Part shown: positions 34,825 through 42,983 of the stretch, one piece after another
Layout: every line of letters begins with the position of its first letter
Numbering within the stretch: position 1 is the stretch's first letter
Assembly (NCBI RefSeq): GCF_023238625.1
Contig: NZ_CP096670.1
Coordinates: 1,167,501 to 1,231,500, forward strand
Direction: 5' to 3'
DNA: 64,000 nucleotides
DNA from: Agarivorans sp. TSD2052
Lineage (GTDB): Bacteria; Pseudomonadota; Gammaproteobacteria; Enterobacterales; Celerinatantimonadaceae
Notes under the pieces: generated by a model
What the model was told of the DNA's origin: nothing
What the model saw: only the letters and a program-made list of their open reading frames with translations
Database searches by the model: none
Translations under genes and position numbers: made by a program

Positions 34825-35298
34825 ATGCAATGGCCGGTATTGGTTGCCTTTAAGCTCAATTGGCTAGCTGCCTTTTTTTGGGGCGAGCAAGCAATAAGCT
34901 TTATGCTCGTTGGGATTGCAGCGCTGATGTTCTTCCAGGTGCGTCACTACCAATGGGCGGTGTTATTACCTTGTTCTATTTTGGCTTTTGTTGGTGTGCT
35001 TTTAGACCTGCTACTGGTTCAGCTAGGAGTACTCAGTTTTACATCGACAAACCTGCCACTATTTATGATGTTATTGTGGTGTAGCTTTGCATTATTTTTG
35101 CCTACCTTAGCTTCGTTACCTAAACCGATCATGCCCATTTTTGTTGCAGTAATGGGGCCGGTTTCTTACTACTTAGCCAGCCTTGCAGAGGTCTTTTCAC
35201 TACAGCCGGGTGTATGGCTGGGTTTGCTTATTTTGCTGCCGCTTTGGAGCGTATTTGCTTATCTTGCTCAAACCTTATTGGAGAAACGCTATGCTTAA
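34825..35298 (+). CDS. DUF2878 family membrane protein
   Basis: The start MQWPVLVAFKLNWLAAFFWGEQ is 4 bases after the methyltransferase stop, with AAGG upstream. The 157 residues form about five membrane helices ('MLVGIAALMFFQVRHYQWAVLLPCSILAFVGVLLD', 'LPLFMMLLWCSFALFLPTL', 'VAVMGPVSYYLASLAEVF'). DUF2878 occurs in these clusters in vibrios and Shewanella (recalled). Its activity is unknown. It overlaps the next gene at the TAA/ATG junction. Confidence 0.85.
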   Translation: MQWPVLVAFKLNWLAAFFWGEQAISFMLVGIAALMFFQVRHYQWAVLLPCSILAFVGVLLDLLLVQLGVLSFTSTNLPLFMMLLWCSFALFLPTLASLPKPIMPIFVAVMGPVSYYLASLAEVFSLQPGVWLGLLILLPLWSVFAYLAQTLLEKRYA

Positions 35299-35782
35299 AG
35301 CTTTAGTTTTTGCCAGTCTTGTAGGTGTTTCTCCCGTTGAATCGGTCGACAGTTTGCAATTGGTCGGTGATGCCAAATTGCAGGTGCTATTTTGGCCTGT
35401 TTATACTGTCAGTTTACATAGCCCTGATGGGCGTTATCAACAAGACCGCTACCCGATGGTGTTGACCATTGATTACCTGCGGGACATTAAGCGTAACAAG
35501 CTTATTGAAGCTACTCAGGACGAATGGCAACGTTTGGGGGTGTGTGATGAAGCGCCTTGTCAGCAGTGGTTAAGCAAGCTGTCTAGTATCTGGACTGATT
35601 TGCAAAAGGGTGACCAATTGCAATTGGTGGCTGAATCGGCTCACCAAGGGCGATTTTACTTAAATGGTGAGCATGTTGGTTCGCTAGATGAGCAGCTATT
35701 TAGTCAACATTTCTTAGATATTTGGTTGTCAGAAAACAGTCGTTATCCGAAGCAACGGCGCTCATTAACCGGAGCAAACTAA
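35291..35782 (+). CDS. Chalcone isomerase-like periplasmic protein
   Basis: It starts inside the end of the DUF2878 gene (ATGCTTAA overlap at 35291) and encodes 163 residues. A short hydrophobic N-terminus (MLKALVFASLVGVSP) may be an export signal. The fold pattern is that of the bacterial chalcone-isomerase-like family: 'LQVLFWPVYTVSLHSPDG', 'YPMVLTIDYLRDIKRNKLIEATQDEWQRLG', 'GDQLQLVAESAHQGRFYLNGE', 'QHFLDIWLSENSRYPKQR'. Bacterial members bind lipids and are not flavonoid enzymes. It is the last gene of the seven-gene operon. Confidence 0.82.
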   Translation: MLKALVFASLVGVSPVESVDSLQLVGDAKLQVLFWPVYTVSLHSPDGRYQQDRYPMVLTIDYLRDIKRNKLIEATQDEWQRLGVCDEAPCQQWLSKLSSIWTDLQKGDQLQLVAESAHQGRFYLNGEHVGSLDEQLFSQHFLDIWLSENSRYPKQRRSLTGAN

Positions 35783-36432
35783 CTTTTTTGTAAGCACTCA
35801 TCTATCACTTGTAATAAGGTTTCAACAGGCTGGGCGCCCGACAATAAAAAGCGGTTATTAAAGATAAAAGCGGGCACGGCCTGTATACCTTGGTTTTGCC
35901 AGTTTTGTTGGCTATTACGTACCTCTGCTACATAAATCTCATCAGTTAATACTCGGGCTGCTAACTCGCGTTCTAATCCAACTTGTTCAACGCTATCGAG
36001 CAGGTTGTTACGTTGTGAAGGATCTTTTCCTTGGCTAAAGTAAGCGTCGAATAAAGCCAGTTTTAGCTCAGTTTGTTTGCCATAAGGCTGAGCCCAATGC
36101 AGTAATTGGTGAGCTTCAAAGGTGTTGTAGATTCTTGAGTCTTGACTGAAGTTAAAGCTAAACCCTAACTCTTGGCCAATGTTTTTCAGTTGCTCGCGGG
36201 CGGCTTCGCTTTGCTCAACCGTACTGCCATATTTTTGTTGAATATGTTCACGCAGGTCTTGACCTTCGGCTGGCATTTTAGGGTTTAGTTCAAACGGGTG
36301 CCATTGAATATGTGGACGAATACTGTCATCAAGTTGGCTTAATGCCTGTTGCAGACGCAAGTAACCGACGATACACCAAGGACAAACCACGTCAGAAACA
36401 ATATCGATACGAAGAGATATACCAGCAGACAT
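35779..36432 (-). CDS. DsbA-family oxidoreductase, FrnE-like
   Basis: The 217-residue cytoplasmic thioredoxin-fold protein has the redox motif CPWC in 'DIVSDVVCPWCIVGYLRL'. FrnE-like hallmarks follow: 'WHPFELNPKMPAEGQDL', 'IYNTFEAHQLLHWAQ', 'ALFDAYFSQGKD', and the cis-Pro region 'GIQAVPAFIFNNRFLLSGAQP'. There is no signal peptide. It is convergent with the lipid operon, and its stop overlaps that operon's last stop by 4 bases. FrnE relatives are linked to polyketide or oxidative-stress roles. A thiol-redox role near the sigma/ChrR genes is plausible but not shown. Confidence 0.87.
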   Translation of the reverse strand: MSAGISLRIDIVSDVVCPWCIVGYLRLQQALSQLDDSIRPHIQWHPFELNPKMPAEGQDLREHIQQKYGSTVEQSEAAREQLKNIGQELGFSFNFSQDSRIYNTFEAHQLLHWAQPYGKQTELKLALFDAYFSQGKDPSQRNNLLDSVEQVGLERELAARVLTDEIYVAEVRNSQQNWQNQGIQAVPAFIFNNRFLLSGAQPVETLLQVIDECLQKS

Positions 36433-36574
36433 AATTTGCCCCCTAAATGTAAGAGGCTTAAGTATGCGCTAGTCCCATGATAGTTGGCAAGATAGTTACC
36501 GCTTACCCTAGAAAGCAGGCGACAGTTAAGCGCCGACTAAGCGCTTAGCTGTAGTAAAAATGTCGCTTATTACC

Positions 36575-38500
36575 TCAAGTTTTTTTGTCTTTAAAGTCAT
36601 CTTGGTAGTTTTTAGGAGGCGGCGTCCAACTGCGCTCGGTAAGTGAGTGACCATCACTACGATCTTTACTCATCGCTTTACCTAATAAGGCTTCTAATTG
36701 CAGGAACAATTCACGATAGTCGTTATTAAATCGGTTGTCTTCACTACTCGCCAGCCAAGTATGATAGAGCTTATCTTTATTATCTTTTTCTATTTGGTCA
36801 AAGGCTGTTTTAAGTTGCTCTGCTTTATAAGGGTGAACACCTAGCTCTGATAGCGCTCGCCCACCCATCTCCAAAGCTGAATAGTAGGCTTCGGTAATGA
36901 TATGGTCAGCGCCTAAGCTACGCAGCTCATACGCGTGGCCTCGGTCAAAAGCTCTGACCATTAAACGAACGTGAGGAAAGGCATGTTTTACGTATTTTAC
37001 AATCTCTCTAACCCGTTCTTTGTCGTCAATGGTCACTACCATAAGTTTGGCTTCTTCAATGCCCGCTGTGTGCAGCAGTTCCGGTTGAGTGGCATCTCCA
37101 AAATAGCTCTTTATATTAATTTTACGCATTAACTCTACTTGACCCGCTTGGTGATCCAGCACCACGGTACTAATGCCATTGGCGACTAAAAAGCGGTTAA
37201 CAATTTGTCCGAAACGGCCAATGCCCGCGATAATCACGGTACCTTTTTCATCAATTTCATCGGGGTCTTGATGATTTTCTGCTCGCGCGTAACGCGGTAA
37301 AATCACCTTGTCATAAAGTATGAATAGACTTGGGGTTAAGAACATTGAAAAAGCGACCACCAAAGATAATATCTGTGAAATGTCTTGAGGGATGACATTA
37401 TTTTGTACCGTGTAGTTGAGTAATACGAAGCCAAATTCACCTGCTTGCGCCAAACTTAAAGCAAACAACCAGCGGTCACTGTTCTTAATTTTAAAGATGA
37501 TGGCTAACACAAACAGTACTGCGGCTTTAATGAGCATTACCGCTAAGGCCATCGCGATGACTTTAGGCCAATGCTGTTGCAATACGCCAAAATCAACGCC
37601 GGCACCTACAGTAATAAAAAATAGCCCTAGCAATAAACCTTTAAAGGGCTCAATGGTTGACTCTAATTCATGTCTAAATTCACTGTTGGCCAGCACGACA
37701 CCCGCTAAAAATGCGCCAAGCGCGGGGGATAATCCTATGAGCCCCATCAGAGCAGCAATGCCGATGACCAGCATTAAGGTGGCGGCGGTAAAAATTTCCC
37801 TTAAGCCAGAGCTGGCTACATAGCGAAACAGCGGTCGACTAAGGTAATGGCCACCTACCACCAAGGTGGCGATGGCAACGATTACAACCAAGGCATAGGC
37901 CCATCCCGGTAGGTGAGCCGCAATGTTTAAGCTGTCGCCGTGCTCAGCAGCTTTTTCGCCTAAGCGTTCGGCTTGCTCTACTAACTCCGGTAGCGCTAGT
38001 AGAGGAATTAGGGCGAGCATGGGAATTACCGCTATATCTTGAAATAGCAGTACTGAGAATGATGAACGGCCACCGTCTGTTTTGCTTAGGCCCTTCTCAT
38101 TAAAGGTTTGCAGCACAATTGCGGTTGAAGAGAGTGAAAAAATAAGACCTATGGCAAGAGAGACTGACCACTGTAAACCAAAGCTTAAACTTATCGCCAT
38201 CACAACCAAGGTACTTAAGGTGACTTGTAAGCCCCCTAAGCCAATCAGCTTATGGCGCATTCCCCAGAGCATTTTCGGTTCTAACTCTAGGCCCACAACG
38301 AATAACATCATGACTACGCCAAACTCGGCAAAGTGCTGAATAGTGGCAGTTTCAGTGCCGACTAAACCAATCACAGGCCCAATAACAACCCCAGCGATTA
38401 GGTAGCCTAATACTGAACCCAGCCCTAATTTTTTGGCTAGGGGAACTGCCAGTACCGCAGCAATCAGGTAAACAAAGGCTTGTAAAAAATACCCCGTCAT
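36575..38500 (-). CDS. KefB/KefC-type potassium:proton antiporter (CPA2)
   Basis: The 641-residue protein starts with about 12 membrane helices ('LGLGSVLGYLIAGVVIGPVIGL', 'LLLGLFFITVGAGVDFGVLQQ'). A cytoplasmic TrkA-N nucleotide-binding domain (about 405-520, 'VIIAGIGRFGQIVNRFLVANG') follows, then a charged tail. Kef systems release K+ and acidify the cytoplasm when glutathione adducts of electrophiles form. The gene starts inside the 3' end of the ancillary kefG-like gene (ATGA overlap), which confirms the pairing. Confidence 0.9.
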   Translation of the reverse strand: MTGYFLQAFVYLIAAVLAVPLAKKLGLGSVLGYLIAGVVIGPVIGLVGTETATIQHFAEFGVVMMLFVVGLELEPKMLWGMRHKLIGLGGLQVTLSTLVVMAISLSFGLQWSVSLAIGLIFSLSSTAIVLQTFNEKGLSKTDGGRSSFSVLLFQDIAVIPMLALIPLLALPELVEQAERLGEKAAEHGDSLNIAAHLPGWAYALVVIVAIATLVVGGHYLSRPLFRYVASSGLREIFTAATLMLVIGIAALMGLIGLSPALGAFLAGVVLANSEFRHELESTIEPFKGLLLGLFFITVGAGVDFGVLQQHWPKVIAMALAVMLIKAAVLFVLAIIFKIKNSDRWLFALSLAQAGEFGFVLLNYTVQNNVIPQDISQILSLVVAFSMFLTPSLFILYDKVILPRYARAENHQDPDEIDEKGTVIIAGIGRFGQIVNRFLVANGISTVVLDHQAGQVELMRKINIKSYFGDATQPELLHTAGIEEAKLMVVTIDDKERVREIVKYVKHAFPHVRLMVRAFDRGHAYELRSLGADHIITEAYYSALEMGGRALSELGVHPYKAEQLKTAFDQIEKDNKDKLYHTWLASSEDNRFNNDYRELFLQLEALLGKAMSKDRSDGHSLTERSWTPPPKNYQDDFKDKKT

Positions 38501-39120
38501 AATACCTCCATAAAAAGTTCTTCAGGAAGTGAAGTGAGCTTTTCTAAGTTCGCGGCCAGACGTAAATCAATCCTGTTATCGACTAAACCATGAAGTAGCG
38601 TCGACCAATTTTTAAGATGTCCATCAATGCGTTTTTCATCGCTCGCGGTTCTAGAACTAAACAGCGTAAAAGGCGCTAAATAGCGCATACCGGTGAGGGA
38701 GGCTGTTTGCTCTAGCGGATGCAGTAATTCACGAATAGTAAAATGGTTGTAACCCTTGTCACGATAGGCGGATTCAGCCCCTCCTGCTGTTAGGGCACAG
38801 AGTAGCGTTTTGCCATGAAGTTTGTCGCCATCGTGACCATAAGCAAAGCCATATTCCAGTACCAAGTCTTGCCATTCTTTTAAAATAGCGGGTGTTGAAT
38901 ACCAATATAAAGGGAACTGCATGATGACAACATCGTGTTCTAACAGTCGTTGTTGCTCTTTATCGACATTTATTCTAAATGTCGGGTATTCGCGATAGAG
39001 GTCGATGGCTGTTACCCCTTCAATTTTATTCGCCAGTTTAAACATTGGGCGATTAATTTCGGAACGGTCTTGCGAAGGGTGAGCAAACAGTAACAATACC
39101 TTCTGTTTCTGCTGGGTCAT
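38497..39120 (-). CDS. kefG: Glutathione-regulated K+ efflux ancillary protein KefG-like (NAD(P)H quinone reductase family)
   Basis: The start was placed at ATG 39120 (MTQQKQKVLLLFAHPSQDRS) because AAGGA lies 8 bases upstream; the preceding 17 codons lack an SD. The flavodoxin-like fold of the MdaB/NQO group is clear: 'MQFPLYWYSTPAILKEWQDLVLEYGFAYGHDG', 'LHGKTLLCALTAGGAESAYRDKGYNHFTIRELLHPLEQTA'. Ancillary proteins of this type bind the antiporter and are needed for full activity. Overlap with the antiporter gene gives a two-gene operon. The KefF/KefG distinction is by overall impression only. Confidence 0.88.
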   Translation of the reverse strand: MTQQKQKVLLLFAHPSQDRSEINRPMFKLANKIEGVTAIDLYREYPTFRINVDKEQQRLLEHDVVIMQFPLYWYSTPAILKEWQDLVLEYGFAYGHDGDKLHGKTLLCALTAGGAESAYRDKGYNHFTIRELLHPLEQTASLTGMRYLAPFTLFSSRTASDEKRIDGHLKNWSTLLHGLVDNRIDLRLAANLEKLTSLPEELFMEVL

Positions 39121-39535
39121 TGATAATTCCTTTTGAGCCCGCTTTACAGGCTGTTGTATCACAGTTTCCAATATAGGTAGGTTTACCCATCGGATACAAG
39201 TAAAATGAGCAATTCAAGTTGATTAATGTATTCATTCAGCGTGATCTTTTGAGGTCGACTTTTCATGTGATAGTGACGAATTAGATAGAGTGCTGAAAAT
39301 GTTTTTTTGTATTGCGCTGGCAGCATTTTTAGCTGGTTGAAGTATTATTTACCTTCAATTGATATATTTTCTAGCAATGCACTGGCAACTCAACAGTGAG
39401 GGCGTGGTTTTCCCCTCAACATATACACTCTCAATGCCTGTGGTTTATCTTTTAGCTTAGTCGAAATAGTTTATCCAAGCGGTATAGCTATGCTAAAACT
39501 AAAGCTGCCACATTATTACCGCTAGCCTCTCCCCT
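39121..39535. other. Intergenic region upstream of kefG
   Basis: About 415 bases contain no convincing gene. It should hold the kefG-kefB promoter and the end of the lipid kinase unit. The 60-codon minus frame at 39053-39235 lacks an SD and is not called. Confidence 0.35.
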
Positions 39536-40474
39536 TTACCTAGCCAAACAAGGACTAGATTTGGCAATGAGCAAGGGAAGTGCTTGTTTTATAACTTCAA
39601 ATCTAGCGTGATTAAATATGTGGGGCTCGCCGTCTAAGTTTGTGGGAATTGCTTGCTCAGATTGAGTTTCTAACCAAGGCGTTTGCCAACTCATCACATA
39701 TTCGCCGTCTTGCTGCTCGCCATTACTGAACGCGGTGGCTTCTTGTAATACTTGGCTGAGCGCTGTTGCGGGGAAGTCTCGTACAATGCATACATCCATT
39801 AACCCATCGTTTAGGTAGGCGTTTGGGCCGAGTATTTGGCCACCGCCAGCTTGTTTACCATTACATAGCGCGCCGATAATTAAACCGCCTTTAAAGCTTT
39901 TATCTGGGCTGGTGAGTTCACCTAAGTAGGGGCGAAAGTTGATGGCTTGCACAATGCCAGACAAAGTATAAGCGCCACCCCCTAAAAAGTTTTTTAATTC
40001 TACGGGCGTTTCGGCGGTAACTTGCGCGCCAAAACCCGCTGTAAGTACATTCATAAAATAGTATTGTTGCTGGCTTTCTAAGTTGGTCGCGCTCATTACA
40101 TCAACCATTTGCGGCGAGGTCTCTAGCGCGAACTGTATCGCTTCAAGTGGGCTAGTGGGGATCTGGCAAGCCGTGGCAAAATCATTGGCGGTACCTAAAG
40201 GCAGAATACCAAGGCTGGGGCGCTGTACTAGTGGGTAGCACATTAAGGCTGATACGACTTCTTGTACTGAACCATCTCCACCACCAATCATCAGCTTTTT
40301 CTCTGGGGTATTCCAGCCTTGCTGGTGTGCTTCGCTAACGAGACGCGCTACATCGCCGCCTTCCCAAGTAACTCTTATTTGAATATCGTGCCCTTGAGCG
40401 CGAAGAGTATAAATGGCGTCTCGAATTTCAGGAAGATGAGCTTTTTTACCGTTTAAAATGAGTCGGAGTTGCAC
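39536..40474 (-). CDS. yegS: YegS/diacylglycerol-kinase family lipid kinase
   Basis: The 312-residue cytoplasmic protein begins 'MQLRLILNGKKAHLPEIRDAIYTLRAQGHDIQIRVTWEGGDVARL'. It has the signature 'LMIGGGDGSVQEVVSAL' (GGDG nucleotide loop), 'LGILPLGTANDFATACQIP' (GTANDFA) and 'MDVCIVRDFP', all typical of YegS-like kinases that phosphorylate lipid hydroxyl groups. The second, beta-rich domain is present with 'NGKQAGGGQILGPNAYLNDGLMDV'. It stands alone. Confidence 0.93.
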   Translation of the reverse strand: MQLRLILNGKKAHLPEIRDAIYTLRAQGHDIQIRVTWEGGDVARLVSEAHQQGWNTPEKKLMIGGGDGSVQEVVSALMCYPLVQRPSLGILPLGTANDFATACQIPTSPLEAIQFALETSPQMVDVMSATNLESQQQYYFMNVLTAGFGAQVTAETPVELKNFLGGGAYTLSGIVQAINFRPYLGELTSPDKSFKGGLIIGALCNGKQAGGGQILGPNAYLNDGLMDVCIVRDFPATALSQVLQEATAFSNGEQQDGEYVMSWQTPWLETQSEQAIPTNLDGEPHIFNHARFEVIKQALPLLIAKSSPCLAR

Positions 40475-40590
40475 GGCATTTCCTTATTTTATCAGTCTCT
40501 TAGCGATGGCTTTACTATAGGGTTTAATGCTTACTGACGCTAGTTTTGTTGATAATGTAGAATGGCTGGCTAAAAAAAATAACAAGTTAA

Positions 40591-40842
40591 TTATGCTAAG
40601 CCTTTCATTCTTAGATATAAATTTTCCACCTTGTCACGAGCCCATTGGTTTTTTCGTAAAAATTTTAAACTAGATTTAACACTGGGATCGTGGGTAAAAC
40701 AGCGAATATTAATTCTTGCTCCCATGTTTTCCCAACCGTAAAAGTCGACTAATTCGCTAAGAATACTTTCCAGTGTTTTCCCGTGAAGGGGGTTGTTTGC
40801 TTGGGTCATAGTGTGTAAGGCCAATTGTAAGTTCTTGGCCAT
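40591..40842 (-). CDS. VF530 family (DUF2132) protein, short form
   Basis: The 83-residue protein is essentially one VF530 domain: '[22 protein letters not shown]', '[30 protein letters not shown]'. It is a paralogue of the domain at 23192-23668, sharing NNPLHG, SLKFLRK and QWAR-KVE with it but lacking the basic tail. It may bind DNA by analogy with the Vibrio fischeri protein; the biological role is unknown. It is a single gene, divergent from the coiled-coil gene. Confidence 0.9.
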   Translation of the reverse strand: MAKNLQLALHTMTQANNPLHGKTLESILSELVDFYGWENMGARINIRCFTHDPSVKSSLKFLRKNQWARDKVENLYLRMKGLA

Positions 40843-40970
40843 TATATCAGTTCCAGTTTATTGCAGGGAAAGCAAAACGAGAGAATTTTATTTGCAAGCA
40901 ACAAAGCTGATACCTGCGACTATATAGGTTAAGCTTGACCGAGCTTTTATTCAAAAGGAAACATCTTTCT

Positions 40971-41876
40971 ATGGAAGGTTTGCTACGCGTCGCCAGAATA
41001 CTGACGAGCCTCGGTTTATTTGTATTGGCTGCTGCCATTGTATTTTTCACTTTGGAGTTGCGTCATTTTCGAGAGCAATTACCTGCGATGTTGCAGCAAG
41101 TTGATAGTACTGCTCAAAGGGTTGACCCTATCATGACTGAAATTGCCGAGCTAAAAGCCTTCATTCCACAAATTATCGAACAAAGTGCGGGTTATCAAGC
41201 GCTGATCCCTGAAGTACTTAACCGAATAGATACGATTAACCAGCAGTTACCGCTAATTATTGATGAAGTATCAAAGATTGGCCAATCCATAGATCCCATC
41301 ATTGAGCAATCTGATCAATGGCGTGCAGAGTTGCCCGCTATATTGAAACGGGTTGATGATACCAATACCTCGGTGCGTGGGACCAACCAGCAAATAGCCA
41401 AGGTGGTACCGCAAATTCCTTTGGTGTTAGCTGAAAGTGAAGCCTTGCGCGATGAAATACCGCAAATGATTGCCAGTGCCGATGAATTGGTAGGTAAAGC
41501 GGAAGAAGCCGGTAAAGAAGCTAGCCGGGGCTTAGTCACCGGTTTTGTTGGGGGGATATTAACTTCACCATTTAACTTGATTGATAAAATCGGCGAAAAT
41601 ACCACAGAGCGCTTAGGTCTTAAAGACGCAGATAGTCTTACCCCTCAAGATAGAGAACAGTATACCAAGGCGATGACAAAGTTGATGAAAAAACCCAAGC
41701 AGGGGGATACAGAAGCATGGAGTAATCATCGCTCGGGTAATAAGGGCATGATCACTATCAGCGCCATTGTCATGCAGGGCCAAGTGCCTTGTTACCGATT
41801 TGTCAGTGAATTTGTCATTGCCTCAGGCAGTGACAAAGGAGAGCATCAATTGACGACCGAAACTTGTGAAGGTTAA
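40971..41876 (+). CDS. Membrane-anchored coiled-coil protein with C-terminal surface-antigen-like domain
   Basis: ATG 40971 (MEGLLRVARILTSLG) was chosen with AAGGA 12 bases upstream. One N-terminal membrane helix (about 10-32, 'LTSLGLFVLAAAIVFFTLEL') is followed by a long helical region (about 33-200) with repeated phrases of about 40 residues (LPAMLQQVD...PIMTEI, LPLIIDEVS...PIIEQS, LPAILKRVD). A Gly-rich stretch (SRGLVTGFVGGILTSP) precedes a compact C-terminal domain (about 215-301, 'REQYTKAMTKLMKKPKQGDTEAW', 'CYRFVSEFVI', 'TTETCEG') with two Cys. The latter recalls the RT0821-type surface-antigen domain; this is a guess. It probably spans the periplasm from the inner membrane. Confidence 0.72.
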   Translation: MEGLLRVARILTSLGLFVLAAAIVFFTLELRHFREQLPAMLQQVDSTAQRVDPIMTEIAELKAFIPQIIEQSAGYQALIPEVLNRIDTINQQLPLIIDEVSKIGQSIDPIIEQSDQWRAELPAILKRVDDTNTSVRGTNQQIAKVVPQIPLVLAESEALRDEIPQMIASADELVGKAEEAGKEASRGLVTGFVGGILTSPFNLIDKIGENTTERLGLKDADSLTPQDREQYTKAMTKLMKKPKQGDTEAWSNHRSGNKGMITISAIVMQGQVPCYRFVSEFVIASGSDKGEHQLTTETCEG

Positions 41877-41964
41877 CTACTAAAAACGACGCCTTGCAAC
41901 TAACTGGCTAAAGTTTTTCTCAGACATGCCGCTAAAGGCATGATAACCAGGAATAGGAGGTAGA

Positions 41965-42144
41965 ATGGAAATCAATGGTGCAAGCACTTCTCAGTCAATG
42001 GAAGTGATATCAGCCAAGTTGGCTAAAAGCCAGCAAGAACAAGACGGTAAAGCTGTACAAGAACTCGTTGCCGCAGCCGATGTTCCTGAGCAGGCGCCAG
42101 CCAGCAGACCAGGACTAGGCGAAACAATAAACATTAAAGTGTAA
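41965..42144 (+). CDS. YjfB-like putative motility protein, 59 residues
   Basis: ATG 41965 has AGGAGG 4 bases upstream. The product (MEINGASTSQSMEVISAKLA... ending PGLGETINIKV) has the shape of YjfB-family proteins: a short helix with S/A-rich start, an acidic linker, and the terminal motif 'GLGETINIKV' (family form: G-x-x-I-D/N-V/I-K). YjfB is annotated as a putative motility protein, but its function is unknown. It is a separate transcription unit, closed by the terminator at 42152-42177. Confidence 0.75.
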   Translation: MEINGASTSQSMEVISAKLAKSQQEQDGKAVQELVAAADVPEQAPASRPGLGETINIKV

Positions 42145-42151
42145 GTAGACT

Positions 42152-42177
42152 AAGCCGCAACAGCGGCTTATTTTTTG
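42152..42177 (+). terminator. Rho-independent terminator of the YjfB-like gene
   Basis: AAGCCGC (42152-42158) pairs with GCGGCTT (42163-42169) across AACA, followed by ATTTTTT. Its right half is the seed of the tandem repeat that follows. Confidence 0.88.
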
Positions 42178-42404
42178 CGCTAGAACATCCAGACTTAGGT
42201 ATTCACGGACTAAGCATATCAATCAAAGCGGCTTATTTTTAGCACTAGAGCATCTAGGCTTAGGTAATCACAGACTTCGGTATTCACAGACTTTGGTATT
42301 CACAAACTAAGCATATCAATCAAAGCGGCTTATTTTTTGCGCTAGAACATCTAGACTTCGGTATTGACAGACTAAGCATATCAATCAAAGCGGCTTATTT
42401 TTTG
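42163..42404. repeat. Tandem repeat, three 65-bp-class units plus a partial
   Basis: Units begin with GCGGCTTATTTTT at 42163, 42228, 42325 and 42390 (partial). Units 1 and 3 are 65 bp. Unit 2 is 97 bp because an internal 16-bp phrase (CAGACTTYGGTATTCA) is present in extra copies. The shared block ends CTAAGCATATCAATCAAA. The repeat grows out of the terminator's right arm and ends inside the final codons of the Mpo1-like gene. Small point differences between copies indicate an older expansion. No spacers are present. Confidence 0.85.
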
Positions 42405-42946
42405 GGTGAGTATTCAAGGCCTAGATAGTTAAAAACAAAGCCCATTAGCCAAAGCGGCCCAATCAATAAGTATTGTATATCTTCAAAGAACGAGGGCTTT
42501 TTACCTTCTATTTTGTGACCAATATACTGACCAAGCAAAGCAATAATAAAAATAGACAAGCTTAGCTGCCAAAGGGGGAGAGGGCTGATAGAAATCAGTA
42601 GCTCACACAGTAAAAAACAAAAAATGGTAAATAGCATCATGGCTAAGGCCAAGGGCTTTGATAGACGTACATAGAACCAGTGGACCGGCAGTGCTAATAG
42701 ACTGGCTGCGTTTAACCATGGGAATGAGTTATGAGTGTCTGAATTTATCCCCGTTAAGGGGAGCGACCATAACAAACCCACAAAACTAAAATAAATAGCT
42801 GGAACCATAATCCAATGAATAGTTTTGTTGCTGGGGTGTTGGTGGCTTACCGCATATTCGCTAAACCACTGTTCTACGGTTTTGACTTTCACTTGGCGTC
42901 CTGCTGAAGTGAGTAGTTCTTTGAGAGCATAGCGCCTACCACTCAA
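42395..42946 (-). CDS. Mpo1-like (DUF962) membrane dioxygenase family protein
   Basis: Mpo1-like proteins are endomembrane iron enzymes that alpha-oxidise 2-hydroxy fatty acids in yeast. The bacterial substrate is unknown. The 'WFSEYAVSHQHPSNKTIHWIMVPAIYFS' start, the membrane helices and 'LLGQYIGHKIEGKKPSFFEDIQYLLIGPLWLMGFV' match the family, including its conserved His. The first ATG adds 18 polar residues (MSGRRYALKELLTS). A GTG at 42892 with AGGA 6 bases upstream may be the true start. The final Lys-Lys-stop lies inside the tandem repeat. Confidence 0.83.
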   Translation of the reverse strand: MSGRRYALKELLTSAGRQVKVKTVEQWFSEYAVSHQHPSNKTIHWIMVPAIYFSFVGLLWSLPLTGINSDTHNSFPWLNAASLLALPVHWFYVRLSKPLALAMMLFTIFCFLLCELLISISPLPLWQLSLSIFIIALLGQYIGHKIEGKKPSFFEDIQYLLIGPLWLMGFVFNYLGLEYSPKK

Positions 42947-42983
42947 ACCCGTAGCTATCGGGAGACAGTTTGCGAGCTAGATC

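Noticed and set aside
39053-39235. 60-codon minus frame upstream of kefG
   Set aside because: No SD is seen, it overlaps the kefG start, and it has no recognisable composition.
42163-42404. CRISPR-like direct repeats
   Set aside because: The units are contiguous, with the same sequence throughout and no unique spacers, and there are no cas genes. This is a simple tandem repeat.
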